A DNA stretch of 42,736 bases, taken from IMG/VR virus record IMGVR_UViG_3300046787_000141, positions 1 to 42,736 of that record. One strand, 5' to 3'. The position numbers and the translations under genes were made by a program. Positions 1-7,279 of the stretch are shown here, piece by piece. The stretch's first letter is position 1, and every line of letters begins with the position of its first letter. This DNA is from a virus. The notes under the pieces were generated by a model that saw only the letters and a list, made by a program, of their open reading frames with translations, searched no databases and was not told where the DNA came from.

Positions 1-102
1 TATTACGACAACAGAACAGATTTCATCACAGGAACTATTCAAGCAGATTTGCCGAGTAATTATCGCAGAATCTTGGATGGATATAAATCAGTATTTATTT
101 AA
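1..102 (+). CDS. Head-tail connector, 3' end only (arm A)
   Basis: The window opens inside this gene; 33 codons and a TAA stop remain. The residues (YYDNRTDF near the start, LPSNYRRILDGYK near the end) match the C-terminus of the complete connector at 34189-34698, which ends with LPSNFRRILDGYK. It would be a gp6-like connector forming a ring below the portal. Its stop overlaps the next start by one base, as in the second copy. Confidence 0.85.
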   Translation, partial: YYDNRTDFITGTIQADLPSNYRRILDGYKSVFI

Positions 103-434
103 TGGATAATTCAAGCATTTTAAAACAACGTGTGATCGTTAAGCGATTGACAAAAACAGCCGATGGTTATGGTGGATGGACATCTACTAAATCAACGGTT
201 GGGACATATTGGGCAAGAGTGCAGGAAACATCAGGCGATATTGATGCAAAAAATGGGATCCGTTTACATGAAGTAAAAATTGAGATCATCATGCGCAAAC
301 CAACAGCTGATTTAATCCAAAATCAGGATGTATTGCAGGTTGAAGGGGATAGCGCAGAATACAGATTAAATAGCACGTTTCAAACGTTCGAAAACTTTTG
401 GGTAAAATCAACATTGACTAAGATCGGGCAATGA
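102..434 (+). CDS. Head closure / head-tail joining protein (arm A)
   Basis: This 110-residue protein has the pattern of the Phage_H_T_join family (SPP1 gp16 type): a start of the form SILKQRVIVKRL, then DGYGGWTS, a YWARV strand and a small beta-barrel-like remainder. Such proteins sit between connector and tail and close the filled head. A homologue lies at 34698-35039, roughly 85% identical in protein by eye, with changes mostly at third codon positions. It overlaps both neighbours by a few bases, indicating one late operon. Confidence 0.8.
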   Translation: MDNSSILKQRVIVKRLTKTADGYGGWTSTKSTVGTYWARVQETSGDIDAKNGIRLHEVKIEIIMRKPTADLIQNQDVLQVEGDSAEYRLNSTFQTFENFWVKSTLTKIGQ

Positions 435-871
435 ACATAAAAATAGACAAAACAGATTTGGCCATGTTGCGCAATAAGATCAAGCAATTGCAGGATCTGT
501 CCAAACAGGAATTGTCTAATGAGTTAGCCACAACAGCATTCAAAGCAACACAGCGAATGAAGTTAACGGCACCACATGATACAGGTAATTTGGTCCAATC
601 AATTAGAGCCGAACGTGTGAATCAAACAAATATTGAAATTAGAGCAGGCGCAAAATATGCACCTTACATGGAATTTGGAACGGGCCGTGGTGTCACACTA
701 AAATTTTTAAGAGATGCAGGATTTCCTGAATCGTATGCAGCACAATTTAAGGGCAAAGGTAAGGGCCGTGGTTTTGTTTATGCGCGACCATTCTTTTTTC
801 CTGCATTACGTGTTGAATTTGATCAATTAATCAAGCGAGTAGATCGCAAAATCAAGAACATAACAAAATAA
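431..871 (+). CDS. HK97 gp10-like tail-component protein (arm A)
   Basis: The 146-residue protein resembles the HK97-gp10 family: an N-terminal helix rich in Lys and Gln, the segment APHDTGNLVQSIRAE (the usual P.DTG.L..SI motif), then YAPYMEFGTGRG, a family hallmark. Members act at the head-tail junction during tail attachment. The homologue at 35029-35475 keeps these motifs (PKDTGKLVQQI, YAAYVEFGTGR) but is clearly diverged elsewhere. It starts inside the preceding stop (ATGA overlap) and its stop abuts the next ATG. Confidence 0.8.
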   Translation: MNIKIDKTDLAMLRNKIKQLQDLSKQELSNELATTAFKATQRMKLTAPHDTGNLVQSIRAERVNQTNIEIRAGAKYAPYMEFGTGRGVTLKFLRDAGFPESYAAQFKGKGKGRGFVYARPFFFPALRVEFDQLIKRVDRKIKNITK

Positions 872-1317
872 TGTTAGAGGCAATTCAATTTATTCGCAAG
901 GCGATCATAACGCGATTAACAGGTACGGTGATCCTGCACGGTTCGGCATTGCCTGTGTACAATCGTGTGCCATCATCCAGCACATTTCCATACATTCACG
1001 TGTATTCAGTCAGCACAAATGAGGCAGATTTCAATCAAATGTCATTCATTTCTGAAACCGTTACACGAATTGAAATAATTACACGATTTCAAGGTGATTC
1101 AGGTGGTGAGTTGGATGTTAACACAGCCATGTCACAGGTTTTAAATTTAATCCGCACAAGATCAGCTGGTTACTTTGACCTTTCTGCTGATGGATTCCAA
1201 GTTTTTACCTGCATAAATGAGGGCATTTCATATTTAACTGATGAGGACGAAGATTTTACATATTTTCGTGGTATTTTAGAGGTATCAAATAAGATTCAAC
1301 AGCTAAATGGAGATTAA
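871..1317 (+). CDS. Tail completion protein, DUF3168-like (arm A)
   Basis: This 148-residue protein fits the DUF3168/SPP1 gp17 type tail-terminator family by position and pattern: an N-terminal helix (AIQFIRKAIITRLTG), the PVYNRVPSSSTFPYI stretch, then strands around RIEIITRFQGDSGG and a helix with LNLIRTRS. These proteins cap the tail tube where it meets the head. The homologue is 35475-35924. The order closure, gp10-like, gp17-like is conserved in siphophages and supports the call more strongly than sequence alone. Confidence 0.72.
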   Translation: MLEAIQFIRKAIITRLTGTVILHGSALPVYNRVPSSSTFPYIHVYSVSTNEADFNQMSFISETVTRIEIITRFQGDSGGELDVNTAMSQVLNLIRTRSAGYFDLSADGFQVFTCINEGISYLTDEDEDFTYFRGILEVSNKIQQLNGD

Positions 1318-1576
1318 CGATATAGTGGTTCCAAGCGCGACAGCAGGCATTGCATCGCTATTTACTTGGATATTCGGCAGAAAAAAGGAAAACGCGGACA
1401 TTTCAAACGTCCAATTGGAGGCATCGCAAAAAGTGATCGATATGATCACGGCAATGAATGACCGATTGGAGGCAAAAGTAAATGATCTAAGTAAAAAAGT
1501 GGATGAATTAACTGAGGAGGTGATCCATTTGCGTACAGAAAACAGCAAATTAAAGTCAGGTAAACAGCCTAAATAG
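1307..1576 (+). CDS. Holin-like one-TM coiled-coil protein (arm A)
   Basis: The 89-residue protein has one N-terminal hydrophobic stretch (about residues 7-24, ending at FGRKK) followed by a long heptad-rich coiled coil (KVIDMITAMNDRLEAKVNDL onward) and a basic tail. It lies directly before the endolysin and the spanin, so a role in membrane permeabilisation, as a holin or holin regulator, is the natural inference. No family match is claimed. An i-spanin-like role is possible but less likely because the next gene but one looks like a complete u-spanin. It overlaps the previous gene by 11 bases. Confidence 0.5.
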   Translation: MEINDIVVPSATAGIASLFTWIFGRKKENADISNVQLEASQKVIDMITAMNDRLEAKVNDLSKKVDELTEEVIHLRTENSKLKSGKQPK

Positions 1577-2065
1577 GTGAAAGATCCAAAGACATTAGAT
1601 AGGATTAAATTGCTGCATCCAAAATTACGAGTGGAGGCAGACAAAATTTATACTGAAATCGCATTGGCATTAACAGGCCGTGCGATTTGTCGTTTTGCCT
1701 ATACATTGCGGACCTTTAAAGAGCAGGATGACCTGTATGCACAGGGAAGGTCCAAAGCTGGTCCGAAAGTTACTAACGCGAAAGGTGGGGATTCATACCA
1801 CAATTATGGTTTAGCTGTTGACATTGTTTTAATAAAAGATGGCAAAGTTGCACTATGGGACACTAAATCAGATTTTGATAGCGATGGCAAATCAGATTGG
1901 ATGGAATGCGTTGCAATCTTTAAAAAATACGGTTGGGATTGGGGCGGTGAGTGGAAGTTTGTTGATGCGCCACATTTTCAGAAATCATTTGGATATTCAA
2001 TTGACAAATTAAAGGAATTACATTCACGCAAATTAGTGGATGCATCAGGTTACGTTTCAATCTAA
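1577..2065 (+). CDS. Endolysin: M15 Zn peptidase with EF-hand-like loop (arm A)
   Basis: This 162-residue protein is a single-domain peptidoglycan peptidase of the M15/VanY type, like the L-alanyl-D-glutamate endolysin of phage T5. The zinc motif SYHNYGLAVD gives His75 and Asp82; the late motif DAPHF gives Asp130 and the third ligand His133. Residues 99-110 read as a textbook EF-hand loop, with Asp at loop positions 1, 3, 5 and 9, Gly at 6 and Glu at 12. T5 endolysin is activated by calcium through such a loop, so calcium-triggered lysis is inferred. The start is GTG right after the preceding stop. There is no signal peptide, so it needs a holin. Confidence 0.85.
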   Translation: MKDPKTLDRIKLLHPKLRVEADKIYTEIALALTGRAICRFAYTLRTFKEQDDLYAQGRSKAGPKVTNAKGGDSYHNYGLAVDIVLIKDGKVALWDTKSDFDSDGKSDWMECVAIFKKYGWDWGGEWKFVDAPHFQKSFGYSIDKLKELHSRKLVDASGYVSI

Positions 2066-2072
2066 CTAATAA

Positions 2073-2501
2073 ATGAAAAATCTAATCATCATTTTTATGG
2101 TCCTGTTTTTGGGATCATGCAAATCCACGCACATCCAGCAACAGGAAATCAAACACGATTCAATATTCGTGCAAAAAATCATTACCAAATATGATAAGCT
2201 GATCGACACAATCATGATCAATAATCCATGTGACTCAAATGGCATATTGTTGCCATTTAGAGAACGTATTAAAGCGCAGCAAGGTAATGTGTCCATTGAG
2301 TCAAAGAACGGCAAGCTGAGGGCCATTGTACATTACTATCCAATGGTAACATCAGATAATTATCGAGTGGATTACAAGTACATCACAAAAACGGTTTATA
2401 AAACAGAAACAAAAAAGCAATTTGATTGGACACCGTGGATTATTTTGGTAGGGATTGCATTGGTTTACTTATTGATTAATTTGAGGCCAAAATTTTTCTA
2501 A
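2073..2501 (+). CDS. Unimolecular spanin: lipoprotein with C-terminal TM (arm A)
   Basis: The 142-residue protein has a type II signal: a basic start, hydrophobic core and lipobox LGSC with Cys16 as the lipidated residue. A periplasmic region of about 95 residues follows, then a C-terminal membrane helix (about residues 121-137, starting WIILVGIALVYLL). An outer-membrane lipid anchor plus an inner-membrane helix in one protein is the u-spanin plan known from phage T1 gp11; it fuses the two membranes at the last lysis step. Position after the endolysin supports this. The homologue at 36681-37121 keeps the plan with much sequence change. Confidence 0.7.
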   Translation: MKNLIIIFMVLFLGSCKSTHIQQQEIKHDSIFVQKIITKYDKLIDTIMINNPCDSNGILLPFRERIKAQQGNVSIESKNGKLRAIVHYYPMVTSDNYRVDYKYITKTVYKTETKKQFDWTPWIILVGIALVYLLINLRPKFF

Positions 2502-2518
2502 ATTGCATAAAATTAAAG
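2500..2518 (+). promoter_or_regulatory. Conserved intergenic element before the giant fibre (arm A)
   Basis: The 25-base gap before the fibre gene contains AAATTGCATAAAATTAAA (2500-2517). The same 18 bases occur at 37120-37137 before the homologous fibre, although the adjacent coding DNA is diverged. This suggests a constrained promoter or translation signal. It is not a TAnnTTTG box, and its role is unknown. Confidence 0.4.
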
Positions 2519-2526
2519 CGATTTAA

Positions 2527-5500
2527 ATGGCAACATTAACGGGCAAATTAGTATCGGAAACCTACAAAGCATTGTTGAAAATGATCGACAATGACATCCT
2601 AACCGAAAGCGAAAAACAAATTTCGGACGGTTATGGTCAGGGAACAGGTATTTTCATTGATGATAATGGGTTTATTCGCGCATCAGTTTTTAAAGTTACA
2701 GGCGGAAGTTCATCACAATTTTTAAAAGCAGATGGATCGCTGGATAGTAATTCATATTTGACAGCTGCCTCCGCGGCAAATTTATTTTTGCCAATTGGAT
2801 CAACAACAACGGTGATCCCTGAGGGTACCAATCTATATTTTACAAATGCCCGTGTATTATCAACACCATTAACAGGATTTGTTGCTACCACAGGAACGGT
2901 TACAGCTGCCGATACGGTATTGACATCAATTGAAAAGATTTGGTGGAATATTGTTAACGGTGGTGGCGGTGGAGGTGGATATATTCCATATACAGGTGCA
3001 ACGCAATCCCTTAATATGGGTGAGTGGGGCATCACATCAGGTTTCTATGGATTTGATTTAACACCAACAGGTACACCGACAACGGTAGGTACAATGTCTT
3101 GGAATAGTCAAGATGGTACAGCTGATTTAAAAATGGGCGGCGGTAATGTTACTTTGCAGATTGGTCAAGAGGAATTGGTCAGAGTTGTAAATAAAACAGG
3201 GGCCAATTTATTAGAGGCAAATTATCAAGCAGTTAGGGTTTCAGGTGCGCAGGGAAATCGATTAAAAGTTGCATTAGCCAAAGCAGATAATGATGCAAAT
3301 TCAGCTGATACGATTGGATTGGTTACAGAAACAATAAATAATAATCAAGAGGGATTTGTAACAGCAGTTGGATTAGTTAGGAATATTGACACAACAGGTG
3401 ATTTGCAAACGGAAACGTGGGCAGATGGAGAAATGTTGTATTTAAGTTCAACAACAGCTGGGGCCATAACAAACATAAAACCAGAAGCACCAGAACACGG
3501 TGTGCGTTTAGGTTACGTTGTTCGTGCGCATAAAACACAGGGCCAAATTTATGTCAAGGTTGACAATGGCTATGAATTGGATGAGTTGCACAATGTGTTG
3601 ATTACCGATCCTATCACACAGGATATTTTAACCTATGATGAAGGATTGACAGGTGGTCTGTGGATTAACAGAAATATTTGGACTGCTATTGGCGCAACAG
3701 AGGTTGGTAAATCATTGCTTGCAATTTTGGATGCTGAGGACACCACACCTGTGACGACAAAGCCAAGGGCCATTAGGATAAACGTTGACAATACGGTCGA
3801 TGCGTTAGAAGTTGGCACACAGGGATATTTACCATTTTATGATGACACAGATTTTTACATTGATTCACCTGTATTTACAGATGGAACTGATGTAGTCATT
3901 GGAGGTGAAACACCAAATGGTACAAATAAATTGACCGTTATTGGTGGTATTTGGGGAGAAGAATTAGTATTAAATGACCAATTTTTATTGGCTACAAATC
4001 CAATTGGTGGTAATTATTCATTTAATATTTATGACGGCACAAGTTGGATTACTCAAATGGTCCTATCTAAAACCAATTTAGTATTCAATATTAGTGGGTA
4101 TGAAAAGATGCGATTAAACGCATCAGGTTATTTAGGTTTGGGAACTGATACACCAACAGCATTAATTCATGCTAAAAGTACGGTTGCATATCCTAAAATT
4201 ATCATTGACAATGCCAGCGCATCAGGTGGTGGTATGTTTAGCGCATACCAAAACGGCACAGAGATTGCCAATTTTGGAGTTTCAGGTGCATGGCTTATAG
4301 ATAATTCATCTGATGTTGCAATCGTTGCTACAAAGGCAGGACAAGGCATTCAATTTTTTACCAATGGGAGCAATTCTCAAAAGATGGCAATCAATGATGA
4401 AGGTAATGTTTACATTGGCCAATCACCAACATTTGTCGCAGGTGCTACACAGCTAATTGTAAGAGGTAAAACAGGTGCTGGATTCTTAGGTGTTCAGCAT
4501 TATGATATGTCAATCAAAGGTTCAATCAACACATTTAATAGTGTGTTTCAGGTTGGTACATCGACTTTTCATTCAGTAGCTGTAATCGTTGAGGATACAG
4601 AACGTGCAAGGTTTAATTCAGGTGGTCGTTTCTTATTAGGAACAACGACAGATAATACAACAGATATTTTTCAAGCTAACGGATCAATTATTGCATCAGC
4701 AATTAAGAAATCAGGCGGTACATCTGCACAATTTTTAAAAGCAGATGGTAGTGTCGATTCGACAGCATACGGCACAGGATCAGTTACATCAGTAAGCGCA
4801 ACGGTTCCAACAGGTTTTGCAATTTCAGGATCACCGATCACAACATCGGGAACATTAGCGATTACATTTGCATCAGGTTATGCATTGCCAACAACGATTA
4901 AGCAATCTAATTGGGATGATGCATATACGTGGGTGGCTGCATTCCCAACACAAACAGGAAACGCAGGAAAATATTTAACCACAGATGGTTCGACATTATC
5001 ATGGGGTACAATTGTAGCTGGTGTCAGTTCATTTAATACAAGAACAGGGGCAATTACATTATCAAGTACAGACGTAACAAACGCATTAGGATTCACACCT
5101 GTGACTAATGCACGTACCATTACAATTAACGGTACAACAAAAGATTTATCTACCAATATAACATTTACAACAGGCGGTGTCACATCGTTTAACACACGTG
5201 ATGGTGCCGTAACATTATCAAATACAGATGTAACGACAGCATTAGGATTTACACCTGTAACACAGGCGAGAACGTTGACAATTAACGGCCAAGGTTATGA
5301 CCTTTCTGCGGATAGAAGTTGGACCATTACACCAAGCAGCGGTATGCGTAATGTTACGCAATACATTGCAACGGCAGGACAAACTACATTCACAATTACA
5401 GGTGGTTACACGGCAGGATTAATTGATATTTTCTTGAATGGTGTTCGTATTCCTGAATCAGATTTCACAGCTACAAATGGCACAACGGTTGTATTTACAA

Positions 5501-7275
5501 CAGGTGTTAAAGTTGATGATGTGGTTACAGCTGTACTTTACACAGCAAGCGCAACATCAGGAATTACGGGTGCAGGTACAGCCAATTATTTGGCTAAGTG
5601 GTCAGGCACATCAGCCATTACAAATTCAATAATATTTGATGATGGTACTAATGTTGGAATTGGAACTGCATCACCAACATTTAAATTAGATATTGTTGGA
5701 ACTACAAGAATTGCAGGAAATGTTAGTGGAGGTTTTGTTGGATTAACTATTAAAAATAATAGTACAGGAACAAATGCATCACAGATTTCAATGCAAACAA
5801 ATACTCAAGATTGGTTTTTAAATGTTAGAACGGATAATCATTTTGGTATTTATAATAATACAGCAGCTACATCACCATTTGTTATTACAACAGGAGGAAA
5901 TGTTGGAATTGGTACAACATCTCCAAGTAGTATTTTACATTTAAATTCTGCATCATCTAATGGTACCGTAATTAGATTAACATCTACATCGACAAATGGC
6001 AAAACTTATGGAATAGGTTCAAACTTTGTTTCAGGAGCAGGTGAATTTGCAATTTATGATTATACAGCAGGCGCACAAAGATTTTTCATAAATTCATCAG
6101 GTAATATTGGTATTGGAACAACAACACCAAGTGAAAAACTTTCAGTGTTAGGAAATATTAATATTGCAACGGATGGTAATTCGTTTCAATGGGATGCAAG
6201 TGGTAATAAAGTAGCATTAAATGCTTATAGTGGAAATTTAGTATTTTATACTGGTACTGCTGGATATAATGAACGTATGCGAATTACATCATCTGGTTTT
6301 GTTGGTATAAATACATCAAATCCTGGTGTTTATTTAGATGTACAAGGTGGTACTATAAATGCATTTACTGCTGCTATAATGGCTAATTCTACATTTACAT
6401 TTGGAAGTACAAATGGCAAAAGATTAGTTGTTTTATCAAGTACACAAGGAGATAAAAATGGGCTGCAAATTGGTTATGATTCTACTGATGGGACAGGTAT
6501 AATTGCAGCATCTACTGAATCAGCTGGTGCAGGATTAGACTTTTATACATATAATGGCTCTTGGGCCAGTAGAGTTAGAATTGCAAAGTCAGGTTCATTA
6601 GGAATTGGAACTACTAACCCAAGAACATATTTACATAGTGCTACATCTGCAAGTTCAGGAGTTTTGCCATCATTAGGAGCAATTGGAGATGCAACAGCAT
6701 TATATTTAACAAATAGTAATAGTTTATATGGAATGTTGATGGGTTCATTGCCAAGTGGTAATTCATGGATTCAGGTTCAGAGAACAGATGGGAATGCAAC
6801 AGCATATAATTTAATATTACAGCCTAATGGTGGTTCAGTAAGTGTTACAGGTTCATTATCAAAAGGCTCAGGTTCATTTCGAATAGACCATCCTTTAAAA
6901 CCTAAAACCCATCAATTAGTTCATTCATTTATTGAGGGGCCACAGGCAGACTTAATTTATAGAGGTAAATTGAATCTTGTTAATGGAAAGGGAATGGCAA
7001 ATATTGACGATGTTTCATCAATGACAAAAGGTACTTTTGAGGCTCTTTGCAGAGATGTTCAATGTTTTACTACTAATGAAAATGGATGGGATTTAGTAAA
7101 GGGAAAAGTAATTGGTAATATTATTTACATAGAAAGTGTAAATCCAAATTCAACAGATGAGATTTCGTGGATGGTAATAGGAGAAAGAAAAGATAAACAT
7201 ATGTTTGATACGGAATGGACAGATGAATATGGTAAAGTAATAGTAGAGCCATTAAAAGAAATATTTAACGCATAG
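2527..7275 (+). CDS. Giant modular tail fibre (arm A)
   Basis: The 1582-residue protein is a tail fibre. The N-terminal part (start MATLTGKLV, ADGSL motifs) likely attaches to the tail. A run of six glycines near residue 147 forms a hinge before YIPYTGATQ. The middle has two tandem repeats around SSFNTRTGAITLSS and LGFTPVT (about 5017-5330). The C-terminal half is built of 70-90-residue beta cassettes, each introduced by a GNVGIGTTSP-like motif, typical of phage fibre shafts. The last ~120 residues (from HQLVHSFIEGPQ) are a separate domain; no S74 chaperone is present. Its homologue at 37149-41609 is 96 residues shorter because cassettes differ. It is probably receptor-binding or shaft-forming. 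Confidence 0.85.
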   Translation: MATLTGKLVSETYKALLKMIDNDILTESEKQISDGYGQGTGIFIDDNGFIRASVFKVTGGSSSQFLKADGSLDSNSYLTAASAANLFLPIGSTTTVIPEGTNLYFTNARVLSTPLTGFVATTGTVTAADTVLTSIEKIWWNIVNGGGGGGGYIPYTGATQSLNMGEWGITSGFYGFDLTPTGTPTTVGTMSWNSQDGTADLKMGGGNVTLQIGQEELVRVVNKTGANLLEANYQAVRVSGAQGNRLKVALAKADNDANSADTIGLVTETINNNQEGFVTAVGLVRNIDTTGDLQTETWADGEMLYLSSTTAGAITNIKPEAPEHGVRLGYVVRAHKTQGQIYVKVDNGYELDELHNVLITDPITQDILTYDEGLTGGLWINRNIWTAIGATEVGKSLLAILDAEDTTPVTTKPRAIRINVDNTVDALEVGTQGYLPFYDDTDFYIDSPVFTDGTDVVIGGETPNGTNKLTVIGGIWGEELVLNDQFLLATNPIGGNYSFNIYDGTSWITQMVLSKTNLVFNISGYEKMRLNASGYLGLGTDTPTALIHAKSTVAYPKIIIDNASASGGGMFSAYQNGTEIANFGVSGAWLIDNSSDVAIVATKAGQGIQFFTNGSNSQKMAINDEGNVYIGQSPTFVAGATQLIVRGKTGAGFLGVQHYDMSIKGSINTFNSVFQVGTSTFHSVAVIVEDTERARFNSGGRFLLGTTTDNTTDIFQANGSIIASAIKKSGGTSAQFLKADGSVDSTAYGTGSVTSVSATVPTGFAISGSPITTSGTLAITFASGYALPTTIKQSNWDDAYTWVAAFPTQTGNAGKYLTTDGSTLSWGTIVAGVSSFNTRTGAITLSSTDVTNALGFTPVTNARTITINGTTKDLSTNITFTTGGVTSFNTRDGAVTLSNTDVTTALGFTPVTQARTLTINGQGYDLSADRSWTITPSSGMRNVTQYIATAGQTTFTITGGYTAGLIDIFLNGVRIPESDFTATNGTTVVFTTGVKVDDVVTAVLYTASATSGITGAGTANYLAKWSGTSAITNSIIFDDGTNVGIGTASPTFKLDIVGTTRIAGNVSGGFVGLTIKNNSTGTNASQISMQTNTQDWFLNVRTDNHFGIYNNTAATSPFVITTGGNVGIGTTSPSSILHLNSASSNGTVIRLTSTSTNGKTYGIGSNFVSGAGEFAIYDYTAGAQRFFINSSGNIGIGTTTPSEKLSVLGNINIATDGNSFQWDASGNKVALNAYSGNLVFYTGTAGYNERMRITSSGFVGINTSNPGVYLDVQGGTINAFTAAIMANSTFTFGSTNGKRLVVLSSTQGDKNGLQIGYDSTDGTGIIAASTESAGAGLDFYTYNGSWASRVRIAKSGSLGIGTTNPRTYLHSATSASSGVLPSLGAIGDATALYLTNSNSLYGMLMGSLPSGNSWIQVQRTDGNATAYNLILQPNGGSVSVTGSLSKGSGSFRIDHPLKPKTHQLVHSFIEGPQADLIYRGKLNLVNGKGMANIDDVSSMTKGTFEALCRDVQCFTTNENGWDLVKGKVIGNIIYIESVNPNSTDEISWMVIGERKDKHMFDTEWTDEYGKVIVEPLKEIFNA

Positions 7276-7279
7276 AACA

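Noticed and set aside
1303-1644. Minus-strand open frame of 113 codons
   Set aside because: It lies opposite strongly supported + strand genes (holin-like and endolysin), has no leader signals, and its arm B counterpart region encodes a different, unrelated frame.
2961-2980. Poly-glycine GGT/GGC run as a microsatellite
   Set aside because: It encodes a hexaglycine hinge kept in both arms with different codons, so it is selected at protein level.
4878-5195. Minus-strand open frames within the fibre genes (also 2637-3035, 8281-8577, 38654-38917, 39137-39391)
   Set aside because: They mirror the repetitive Thr/Ala/Gly codon pattern of the fibre on the other strand and show no independent start context.
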